Part shown: piece by piece, positions 1-5,549 of the stretch | Position numbering within the stretch: the stretch's first letter is position 1 | Layout of the letters: every line of letters begins with the position of its first letter | NCBI GenBank assembly: GCA_011048485.1 | Contig: DSDX01000205.1 | Coordinates: 1-10,894 of the forward strand | Source: Candidatus Aminicenantota bacterium | GTDB lineage: Bacteria; Acidobacteriota; Aminicenantia; Aminicenantales; Saccharicenantaceae | DNA: 10,894 nt | Direction: 5' to 3' | The notes under the pieces: model-generated | Databases searched by the model: none | The model's input: the letters and a program-made list of their open reading frames with translations, nothing else | Told to the model about the DNA's origin: nothing | Translations under genes and position numbers: made by a program

Positions 1-291
1 AGGGAATATAATCCCTATCTTCTCGACCAGATGATATCTGTTGTCACGGCTTCGACATTCGTCGCATATTGCCTCTATACGATCTCTGGCGAGACCGTCG
101 AGAAGTTCGGCACGAAGAACCTCATCCTGACCATCCCGTTCGTTCTTTACGGAATTTTTCGCTATCTCTACCTGATCCACCAGAAAGCCGAAGGCGGAAC
201 ACCCGAGGCCATTGTGATCAAGGACAGACCGCTGCTCCTGGATATTTTCCTTTGGGTGGTCGCAGCCGCCCTCATTCTCCATCTGGGGTGA
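1..291 (+). CDS. UbiA-family decaprenyl-phosphate phosphoribosyltransferase-like protein, C-terminal part
   Basis: The reading frame is open from base 1, so the gene begins upstream; 96 residues remain (first residues REYNPYLLDQM). The segment holds a helix with SVVTASTFVAYCLYTIS, a short loop (ETVEKFGTKNL), a hydrophobic helix ending in the motif FVLYGIFRYLYL, a polar loop (HQKAEGGTPE), the motif KDRPLLLDI and a final membrane helix. This order matches the C-terminus of bacterial UbiA-superfamily 5-phosphoribosyl-1-phosphate:polyprenyl-phosphate transferases. Those integral membrane enzymes move phosphoribose from PRPP onto a lipid phosphate for cell-envelope sugar donors. The catalytic Asp-rich motifs of the family lie upstream and are not visible, so activity cannot be checked. 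The next gene starts 4 nt after the stop, suggesting co-transcription. Base composition is lower in GC than the rest of the window. A different UbiA prenyltransferase is possible but fits less well. Confidence 0.82.
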   Translation, partial: REYNPYLLDQMISVVTASTFVAYCLYTISGETVEKFGTKNLILTIPFVLYGIFRYLYLIHQKAEGGTPEAIVIKDRPLLLDIFLWVVAAALILHLG

Positions 292-295
292 AGAG

Positions 296-1393
296 ATGGG
301 CCGAGCACAGGTCGCTATTCTGAGAACGAAGCCGGAGCGTGTGCTGGACGATTATGCCAGGCTGATGGAGTTGGCCGATTGGAAGGCTTGCCTTCCTCCG
401 GAGCGGGACACGCTCGTGAAGCTCAATCTGTCCTGGACGAAATACTTCCCAGCCTGTTCAAGCCAACCTTGGCAAGTCGAAGGGGTCATCAGAACCCTGA
501 TTTCGGCCGGATTCCCTAAAGAACGCCTATTCCCTGTCGAGAATAAGACGGTGGTCACCAACCCAAGGAAAGGCGCGCGGAACAACCGATGGCTGTCGGT
601 GCTCGAGCGATACGGGCTCCCGTTCATCGCCTTGCCCGAGACCGAATGGATCGTCTATAGGTTCGAGAGTCCGCTCCTCAAGCTCAACGATATATTCCCC
701 GATGGGATCGAGATCCCGGCTATGTATGTCGGTAAGAACATCCTGCACCTGCCGACCGTCAAGACGCATGGTCATTCGACGACAACCGGGGCGGTGAAGA
801 ACGCTTTTGGCGGATTGTTGAAGGAAGTCAGGCACTACGCTCACAAATATATCCATGAGGTTCTCGTGGACCTGCTTCTGATGCAGAAGGAGATCCACCC
901 CGATATCTTCTGCGTTATGGACGGCACGGTATGCGGCGACGGGGCCGGTCCCCGGACTATGGTGCCACGCATCCACAATCTCATTCTCGCATCCGGCGAC
1001 TCCGTGGCCATCGACGCGGTGGCGGCCCGCATCATGGGATTCGATCCGATGAGCATCCCCTATATCCGGATGGCCCACGACCGCGGTCTGGGCGTCGGGG
1101 ATCTTCGAGAGGTCGACATCCTGGGCGACGATATCGCTGATCTCGATTTCGGATTCAGGACGAAACGGAGCCTAGTTATCTGGGGCGATCAGCTGATTCG
1201 AAAGGGATGCCTGAGATGGCTGGAGGGACCGTTACTTCATTCACCCCTCGTCTTCTGGGCACCGTTGGCCAGCAATATCTACCACGACCTGATCTGGTAT
1301 CCGACCGTCGGCAAATCCCGGATCCGAAAATTTTTGAAGACCGAATGGGGAACCCTCTGGAAAACGTACCGGGACCGTCCGGCCTCAACATAA
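296..1393 (+). CDS. DUF362 domain-containing protein
   Basis: 365 residues, complete. The ATG at 296 follows a GGGGTGA-type ribosome-binding sequence overlapping the end of the upstream gene. Family features of DUF362 are visible: VKLNLSW at 41-47, the signature around 152-169 (HLPTVKTHGH then TGAVKNAFGG), DGTVCGDGAGPR at 209-220, and GDSVAIDAVAARIMG at 234-248. DUF362 proteins have no settled function. Some members carry a 4Fe-4S ferredoxin tail; this one has no CxxCxxC cluster, only scattered Cys (32, 54, 206, 213, 305). There is no signal peptide, although the C-terminus (about 311-335) is rather hydrophobic. Its position 4 nt after a polyprenyl-phosphate phosphoribosyltransferase-like gene suggests a linked role in envelope lipid or glycan chemistry, which is inference. 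GC is about 48-53% in sampled lines, clearly below the 67-68% of downstream genes. It ends 6 nt from the convergent queE stop. Confidence 0.85.
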   Translation: MGRAQVAILRTKPERVLDDYARLMELADWKACLPPERDTLVKLNLSWTKYFPACSSQPWQVEGVIRTLISAGFPKERLFPVENKTVVTNPRKGARNNRWLSVLERYGLPFIALPETEWIVYRFESPLLKLNDIFPDGIEIPAMYVGKNILHLPTVKTHGHSTTTGAVKNAFGGLLKEVRHYAHKYIHEVLVDLLLMQKEIHPDIFCVMDGTVCGDGAGPRTMVPRIHNLILASGDSVAIDAVAARIMGFDPMSIPYIRMAHDRGLGVGDLREVDILGDDIADLDFGFRTKRSLVIWGDQLIRKGCLRWLEGPLLHSPLVFWAPLASNIYHDLIWYPTVGKSRIRKFLKTEWGTLWKTYRDRPAST

Positions 1394-1399
1394 GCCGCG

Positions 1400-2032
1400 C
1401 TACCTAAGCCCGTAGACCTTGTGGAGCTGGACCGAGAGGCGGACGTTCTCGAGCCCGGCCCGGGCGGCGGCTTCGAGCAGTCGCACGGCCTTGGCGAGGC
1501 TGCCGCGGGCGTTCGACCGAGGCTGAAGGAAGATGGGGACCGGTCGGGGGAAAAAGGCCCGGGCCGTGCGAATGGCGTCGAGGTCGAGCGAGCCGCAGAC
1601 GACGAGCTTGGCCTCGCGGGCCGTCCTCCGGAATCCCGGATGGACGGCGTAATCGGGCGGCTTGGGGGAGACCGTGTGCCAGTCCGCGCAGGCGGCCGGG
1701 GGGAAGGTTCCGTTCGTCTCGACCTGGACCATGAAGCCGTCGTCGTGAAGGCGGAGGACGAGCGGCCGGACGTTCTGGGCCAGGGGCTCGCCGCCCGTCA
1801 GGCAGACCCAGGCCGCAGGATGGTCGCGCCGGAGCCGGCCGACCGTCTCGGCGATCTTGACGACGGGCGTCTCGCGCCCCTCCCCCCAGGCCCGCTTGGT
1901 GTCGCAGAACCCGCAGCGGAGATTGCAGCCGGCCAGGCGGACGAAGATCGTCGGCTCACCCTGGCGCAGGCCCTCGCCCTGGACCGAGGCGAAGATCTCA
2001 ATCGTCTTCAGCGTAAGTGGCCGACGCGTCAT
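1400..2032 (-). CDS. queE: 7-carboxy-7-deazaguanine synthase QueE
   Basis: 210 residues, within the usual length. QueE is a radical SAM enzyme that contracts 6-carboxy-5,6,7,8-tetrahydropterin to 7-carboxy-7-deazaguanine, the third step of preQ0/queuosine synthesis. The N-terminus has the family substrate loop (EIFASVQGEG, 12-21). The 4Fe-4S cluster ligands are C36, C40 and C43 in CNLRCGFC, the Cx3Cx2C spacing of radical SAM enzymes. TGGEP at 79-83 contacts SAM, SPKP is at 122-125, and the C-terminal QLHKVYGLR is typical of QueE. The gene starts 35 nt inside the end of queD in another frame, with only a weak GGGAA upstream of its ATG, so translation is probably coupled to queD. It is the last gene of the queCDE operon. 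Confidence 0.95.
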   Translation of the reverse strand: MTRRPLTLKTIEIFASVQGEGLRQGEPTIFVRLAGCNLRCGFCDTKRAWGEGRETPVVKIAETVGRLRRDHPAAWVCLTGGEPLAQNVRPLVLRLHDDGFMVQVETNGTFPPAACADWHTVSPKPPDYAVHPGFRRTAREAKLVVCGSLDLDAIRTARAFFPRPVPIFLQPRSNARGSLAKAVRLLEAAARAGLENVRLSVQLHKVYGLR

Positions 2033-2345
2033 CGGATTCCCAGACCGTCACGGACTCGACCGGGTATTTCTTCTTGAGCTCGCCGTAGAGGTGGCGGGCC
2101 AGGTTCTCGGCCGAGGGATTGAACGGGAAGGCCTCGTTGAGGAGGGTGTGGTCGGGAAGGACCGAGGCCAGGGCCGCCTTGATCTCGGTGAAGTCGTAGC
2201 CGATGCCCGTCCTGTCGAGAGCGGTGACGGCGACGGCGACCTCGACCTGGAAGGTGTGGCCGTGGACCTTCTCGCACTTGCCTTGGTATTCCCGGAGATA
2301 ATGGGCGGCCGAGAACTTGTCCCGGACCCGGAGTGTCCAGCTCAT
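1998..2345 (-). CDS. queD: 6-carboxy-5,6,7,8-tetrahydropterin synthase QueD
   Basis: 115 residues from the ATG at 2345; an upstream in-frame extension to 2468 exists but lies wholly inside queC and reads as low-complexity Arg/Pro. The chosen start follows GGAAGGA with good spacing and gives the family N-terminus. QueD converts 7,8-dihydroneopterin triphosphate to 6-carboxytetrahydropterin. Zinc ligands are H15 (FSAAH), H28 and H30 (in CEKVHGH). C24 is the catalytic cysteine, with D65-H66 (LPDHTLLN) as the partner acid and base. PSAENLA (77-83) and E103 (VWES) complete the pterin site, so all key residues are present. The start overlaps the queC stop by 4 nt (ATGA), and the 3' end overlaps queE by 35 nt. 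This is the tightest part of the operon and implies translational coupling. Confidence 0.95.
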   Translation of the reverse strand: MSWTLRVRDKFSAAHYLREYQGKCEKVHGHTFQVEVAVAVTALDRTGIGYDFTEIKAALASVLPDHTLLNEAFPFNPSAENLARHLYGELKKKYPVESVTVWESDDASATYAEDD

Positions 2346-3037
2346 GGGCGTCCTTCCTTTCGCAGGCGGGCGATGAGAGGGTCTTCGAGGCCGACGGTCT
2401 TCCAGGCCCGGGCGCGGAGGCGGCAGGCCGAACAGGCCCCGCAGGGGCGCTCGGCCCCGGCGTAGCACGAGACCGCGTGAGCGTAGTCGGCCCCGAGGCC
2501 GAGGCCCAACCGGATGATGTCCGGCTTGCCGAGCCCGATGAGCGGCGCGACGATCCGGGGCGGCGGCCCGCCGAAGGCGGCCTTCGTGCCCGCGCGCACG
2601 GCCTTCTCCATGGCCCGGACGAACGCGTTCGTCGTGTCGGGGTAGTCGGGCGAATCGGCGACATGGAAGCCGCAGACGAGGTCGCGGAGCCCGCGCGTCT
2701 CGGCCCAGGCCGCGGCCAAGGCCAGGAAGATCCCGTTGCGGAACGGGACGTAGGTCGAGGGCGGCCCCCAGCCCGGCGAGGTCGGGCGCAGCGAGCGGGG
2801 GAGGGGGACGGCCGGGTCGGTCAGGGCGGACCCGCCGATGGGCCGGAGGTCGACCTTCAGCACCCGGTGAGGGACGCCCAGACGGCGCGCGGTCTTGCGG
2901 GCGAGGGCGATTTCGACCCGGTGCCGCTGGCCGTAGTCGAAGGTCAGGGCGTTGACCCGGTCATAGCGGTCGAGGGCCCAAGCGAGCGCCGTCGTCGAAT
3001 CGAGCCCGCCCGAGAAAAGCACCACGCACGACGTCAC
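2342..3037 (-). CDS. queC: 7-cyano-7-deazaguanine (preQ0) synthase QueC
   Basis: 231 residues from a GTG start at 3037. The frame stays open much further upstream, but that part is the antisense of the neighbouring plus-strand gene. The GTG is preceded by GGAGGG (3046-3051) at 8-nt spacing and places the P-loop at the usual position. QueC uses ATP and ammonia to turn 7-carboxy-7-deazaguanine into preQ0. The PP-loop SGGLDS is at 9-14, FDYGQRH at 33-39 and the conserved STYVPFRN at 94-101. Four zinc-binding cysteines are near the C-terminus (C191, C199, C202, C205, in PCGACSAC). It is the first gene of queCDE. The window has no folE, queF, tgt or DNA-modification (dpd) gene, so it is open whether the product feeds queuosine or another 7-deazaguanine. 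Confidence 0.95.
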   Translation of the reverse strand: MTSCVVLFSGGLDSTTALAWALDRYDRVNALTFDYGQRHRVEIALARKTARRLGVPHRVLKVDLRPIGGSALTDPAVPLPRSLRPTSPGWGPPSTYVPFRNGIFLALAAAWAETRGLRDLVCGFHVADSPDYPDTTNAFVRAMEKAVRAGTKAAFGGPPPRIVAPLIGLGKPDIIRLGLGLGADYAHAVSCYAGAERPCGACSACRLRARAWKTVGLEDPLIARLRKEGRP

Positions 3038-3045
3038 GCCTCTCG

Positions 3046-3051
3046 CCCTCC
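3046..3051 (-). promoter_or_regulatory. Ribosome-binding site of queC
   Basis: On the minus strand this reads GGAGGG, 8 nt before the GTG at 3037. It is the evidence for choosing a GTG start over upstream in-frame codons. It lies at or just after the predicted transcription start, so the leader is very short. Confidence 0.65.
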
Positions 3052-3057
3052 GCGAAG

Positions 3058-3086
3058 ATGATAAAGGACGCCCGGGAGAATAGCAA
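3058..3086 (-). promoter_or_regulatory. Predicted sigma70-type promoter of queCDE
   Basis: Minus-strand reading: -35 TTGCTA (3081-3086), a 17-nt spacer, and -10 TATCAT (3058-3063). The matches to consensus are 4/6 and 5/6 with ideal spacing. The predicted start near 3050-3052 leaves a leader of about 13-15 nt, which has no room for a preQ1 riboswitch. It is back to back with the promoter at 3113-3141. Confidence 0.6.
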
Positions 3087-3112
3087 GGAACGGGCCGGGC
3101 CCGGCGGGACGT

Positions 3113-3141
3113 TTGACAGGGTCCGGGCCGGATGGTATATC
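3113..3141 (+). promoter_or_regulatory. Predicted sigma70-type promoter of the 278-aa gene
   Basis: A consensus -35 TTGACA (3113-3118), a 17-nt spacer and -10 TATATC (3136-3141, 4/6). The -10 ends only 13 nt before the ATG at 3155, so the transcript would have a leader of about 6-8 nt without a Shine-Dalgarno sequence. Confidence 0.62.
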
Positions 3142-3154
3142 TTGGGTCCCCGCA

Positions 3155-3991
3155 ATGAGCGAGAAGACCATCGAAGAAGGCGTGGCCGGCGTCCTGCGGA
3201 CCTACGAGCTCCTCGACCGCGTCCGCACGCGCCAGGACCTCGTCATCCGCGACGACCAGTTCGATCTTACGGCCCTGCTCGACGCGGCCAGGTACGCGGC
3301 CCGCCGGCGGATCCGGCTGAGCCTCCTCGACACGGGACGGTTCGGCCTCGATGAGGTCGAGTCCCTGGCCCGGGCCGGAGCCCGGGTCATGACCTCGGAC
3401 GAGGCCAGGCCGCGGCCCGACGAGTGGGAGCTCCTCCAGGAAGCCTGCCGGGGGGCCGGGACCCACCTGTCGGTCTTCTGGGGCGGCCCGCTCCCGGGGG
3501 CCGAGGCGGAGTCGGATTTCTCGCTCCAGGCCCTCGACGACCTGCTCGCGTCGGGCGTCGACTTCCACATCTCGAACCGCGCGCACGCCCGCGACGCCGC
3601 GTCCCTGGCCGGCCGCGCCGCGGCGGCGAGAAAGGGACGGGCCTACTTCGTTATCTACCATGTCGGGCCGCTGGCGGCCGAGCTCGGCAGCCCGGTCGAA
3701 CGGCGCGCCTGGCTCCATATCGCCGACGGCTCGATCGAGGACGAGGCCGGCGCCGCCTTGGCCGTCGAGCTCGCCCGGACCGCCGCGAAGGCGGGCTCGA
3801 GGGCCGTCGTCCATGTCGAGCGCGGCCTCCCTCTCGAGCTCCTCGAGGGGCTTTGGGCGGCCGGGGCCGCGCTGCTCTTCACGACCCCGCCGAGCGACGA
3901 CGGCTCACTCCTCCGCCCCGTCGAGCGCAAGGCGGCCCGGCGCAAGCTGCCGCATCGCGCCTACAGGATGTCCACGGCCTTCCTGCCGTGA
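3155..3991 (+). CDS. Hypothetical protein, alternating beta-alpha pattern
   Basis: 278 residues. I do not recognise the family. Short hydrophobic strands each end in polar, Asp/Gly/His-containing loops and alternate with Ala/Arg/Leu-rich helices: DLVIRDDQFD (28-37), RIRLSLLDTG (52-61), GARVMTSDE (75-83), THLSVFWGG (103-111), VDFHISNRAH (135-144), RAYFVIYHVG (162-171), AWLHIADGS (185-193), AVVHVERG (217-224) and ALLFTTPP (239-246). This regular pattern suggests a beta/alpha fold, perhaps barrel-like; that is inference. It has no signal peptide, membrane helix or Cys cluster. An in-frame TTG at 3113 would add 14 residues but lies inside the -35 box, so the ATG at 3155 is preferred. High codon GC matches the downstream genes. 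It is transcribed divergently from queCDE and is followed by the antiporter gene after 63 nt, which has its own promoter. Confidence 0.7.
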   Translation: MSEKTIEEGVAGVLRTYELLDRVRTRQDLVIRDDQFDLTALLDAARYAARRRIRLSLLDTGRFGLDEVESLARAGARVMTSDEARPRPDEWELLQEACRGAGTHLSVFWGGPLPGAEAESDFSLQALDDLLASGVDFHISNRAHARDAASLAGRAAAARKGRAYFVIYHVGPLAAELGSPVERRAWLHIADGSIEDEAGAALAVELARTAAKAGSRAVVHVERGLPLELLEGLWAAGAALLFTTPPSDDGSLLRPVERKAARRKLPHRAYRMSTAFLP

Positions 3992-3999
3992 ACTTCTTC

Positions 4000-4021
4000 T
4001 CAAAGGTTCGTCACCCTTTGA
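4000..4021. other. Inverted repeat (7-bp arms, 8-nt loop) upstream of the antiporter gene
   Basis: TCAAAGG (4000-4006) pairs perfectly with CCTTTGA (4015-4021). It is followed on the plus strand by A residues, not T, and has no T-run on the minus-strand side either, so it does not look like an intrinsic terminator in either direction. The right arm overlaps the predicted -35 box at 4018-4023, so an operator site is possible. A chance dyad cannot be excluded. Confidence 0.35.
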
Positions 4022-4045
4022 AAAAAAATCCGATTCCGCTACAAT
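4018..4045 (+). promoter_or_regulatory. Predicted promoter of the antiporter gene, nearly on the start codon
   Basis: -35 TTGAAA (4018-4023, 5/6), a 16-nt A-rich spacer, and -10 TACAAT (4040-4045, 5/6). Only 9 nt separate the -10 from the ATG at 4055. Transcription would therefore begin at or within about 4 nt of the start codon, giving a leaderless mRNA. No Shine-Dalgarno sequence precedes the ATG. Confidence 0.62.
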
Positions 4046-4054
4046 AGCGCTCTT

Positions 4055-5305
4055 ATGAACGCGCACGACCTCGGACGAACGCTGCCGCTGTGGAGCGTCA
4101 TCCCCTTCGCGGGGCTCCTTCTGTCCATCGCCATCATCCCCCTTAAGGCTCCGCATTGGTGGGAGGACCACAAGAACAAGGGGCTGGTCGCCTTCCTCTG
4201 GGCCTTGCCCGTCGCGGTCTATTTCCTTTTCCACCTGCCCCACGAGCTCGTCCTGTCGCTCAAGGACTACTCCTCGTTCCTGCTGCTGCTAACAGCGCTG
4301 TTCATCGTCAGCGGGGGCATCGTCCTCAAGGGCGACCTCAAGGCGACGCCCGAGGTCAACACGCTGTTCCTGCTCGTCGGGGCCGTCCTGGCCAACTTCA
4401 TCGGCACGACCGGCGCGAGCATGCTCCTCATCCGCCCGATGCTCATGACGAACTCGGAGCGGCGGAACACGAAACACGTCCCGATCTTCTTCATCTTCGT
4501 CGTCTCGAACATCGGCGGCCTGCTGACGCCGCTCGGCGACCCGCCGCTGTTCATGGGCTTCATCAAGGGGGTGCCTTTCTTCTGGACCCTGCGCCTCTTC
4601 CCGCTCTGGCTGGTCATGGTCGGCGGCGTCCTGCTGATGTTCTACCTCTACGACAGCATCCAGTACCGCAATGAGGAGTGCCGGGACCTCATCCGCGACC
4701 GGCGCCGCGTCGTGCCCCTGCACATGACGGGCACGATCAACTTTCTTTGGGTCGCGGGGATCATCGCCGGCATCTTCCTGCCCTTCCCCCGGCGGGAGGG
4801 CATGCTGATCCTCATGTGCATTCTGTCCCTTCTGACGACTAAAAGAGAGTGCCGTGTCGACAACAGGTTCACCTACAACCCGATCCTCGAGGTGGCCATC
4901 CTCTTCGCGGGGATCTTCGTGGCCATGATCCCGGCCCTGCTCATTCTCAACGCCCGGGGCGCGGAGATCGGCATCGCCCGTCCCTGGCAGTTCTTCTGGA
5001 CGACCGGATTCCTGTCCTCCTTCCTCGACAACACGCCGACCTACCTGGCCTTCTTCTCCACGGCCCAGGGCCTCGGGCTCAACGGCGACGTCCTGGGCAT
5101 CCCGGGGGTCTTCCTGAAAGCCATCAGCGCCGGGGCCGTCTTCATGGGCGCGAACTCCTACATCGGCAACGGCCCGAACTTCATGGTCAAGGTCATCGCC
5201 GAGGAATACAAGATGAAGATGCCCTCGTTCTTCGGCTACATGATCTACTCCTTCGCCCTGCTCATCCCCCTCTATCTCGTCGTGAGCTTCATTTTCTTCA
5301 GGTAA
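4055..5305 (+). CDS. Na+/H+ antiporter-like (ion transporter superfamily) membrane protein
   Basis: 416 residues, complete, with roughly ten or more hydrophobic segments spread along the chain. The layout is that of the ArsB/NhaD/CitM ion transporter superfamily: two halves, each with a broken polar motif inside the membrane. In the first half, VLANFIGTTGASMLLIRP (111-128) is followed by SNIGGLLTPLGDPPLF (151-166). In the second, SSFLDNTPTYLAFF (321-334) is followed by MGANSYIGNGPNFMVK (364-379). Such Gly/Pro/Asn/Asp-rich motifs line the ion or substrate path in this superfamily. Homologues are usually labelled sodium:proton antiporter or citrate-transporter-like, and the sequence does not settle the substrate. 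The central loop (about 203-222) is Arg/Glu-rich and probably cytoplasmic. It has its own promoter and likely leaderless start. A 244-nt gap follows with no convincing gene or terminator. Confidence 0.85.
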   Translation: MNAHDLGRTLPLWSVIPFAGLLLSIAIIPLKAPHWWEDHKNKGLVAFLWALPVAVYFLFHLPHELVLSLKDYSSFLLLLTALFIVSGGIVLKGDLKATPEVNTLFLLVGAVLANFIGTTGASMLLIRPMLMTNSERRNTKHVPIFFIFVVSNIGGLLTPLGDPPLFMGFIKGVPFFWTLRLFPLWLVMVGGVLLMFYLYDSIQYRNEECRDLIRDRRRVVPLHMTGTINFLWVAGIIAGIFLPFPRREGMLILMCILSLLTTKRECRVDNRFTYNPILEVAILFAGIFVAMIPALLILNARGAEIGIARPWQFFWTTGFLSSFLDNTPTYLAFFSTAQGLGLNGDVLGIPGVFLKAISAGAVFMGANSYIGNGPNFMVKVIAEEYKMKMPSFFGYMIYSFALLIPLYLVVSFIFFR

Positions 5306-5489
5306 AAAGCGCCCGGACCCCAGCTATGAACACCCTGTTCGGCCCCCTTCTGGACGCGCGCCCCGCGTGGCTCGGTTCCAGCCGGCGGTCACCTGTGGAT
5401 GATTTTGCGGCCTTTCGCCTTTTGCCACAACATGTCGTGGTGTTCGGAGGCCGTTCTACAAAAAAAAGTGGTCGGAGCCCCAAAAAGAC

Positions 5490-5517
5490 TTGACAATTGG
5501 TTAGAATGCTCTATATA
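5490..5517 (+). promoter_or_regulatory. Predicted promoter of the ATP-grasp/GNAT/aminomutase operon
   Basis: A consensus -35 TTGACA (5490-5495), a 16-nt spacer, and -10 TATATA (5512-5517, 4/6) sit in an AT-rich patch of an otherwise GC-rich region. The predicted start near 5524 leaves a leader of about 25 nt that carries AGAGGAA (5536-5542), 7 nt before the ATG at 5550. Unlike the two upstream plus-strand genes, this operon has a conventional leader. The rest of the 5306-5549 gap shows no convincing gene, RNA or strong terminator. Confidence 0.6.
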
Positions 5518-5549
5518 TGAAATAAAAAAGTGAACAGAGGAACCGAGAG

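Noticed and set aside
2346..2468. In-frame N-terminal extension of queD by 41 residues
   Set aside because: It lies wholly inside queC, is Arg/Pro-rich low complexity, and the internal ATG at 2345 has a good ribosome-binding site and gives the family N-terminus.
3038..3060. preQ1 riboswitch ahead of queC
   Set aside because: The predicted leader is only about 14 nt and I see no H-type pseudoknot sequence, so there is no room for the aptamer.
3038..3814. Upstream extension of the queC frame by 259 residues
   Set aside because: It is the antisense of the plus-strand 278-aa gene and of the promoter region; the GTG at 3037 with GGAGGG gives a normal QueC.
4000..4030. Intrinsic terminator after the 278-aa gene
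   Set aside because: The stem is followed by a run of A on the plus strand, and no T-run lies on the other side for the minus strand.
5326..5493. Small 55-aa plus-strand reading frame starting MNTLFGPLLDARPAW in the gap after the antiporter gene
   Set aside because: No ribosome-binding site, no recognisable motif, an Arg/Lys-rich tail, and it ends inside the -35 box of the next operon. It may be chance, although a small peptide is not excluded.
5502..5507. TAGAAT as the -10 box of the ATP-grasp operon
   Set aside because: It is only 6 nt from the consensus TTGACA and has no suitable -35 at 16-18 nt; TATATA at 5512 fits better.
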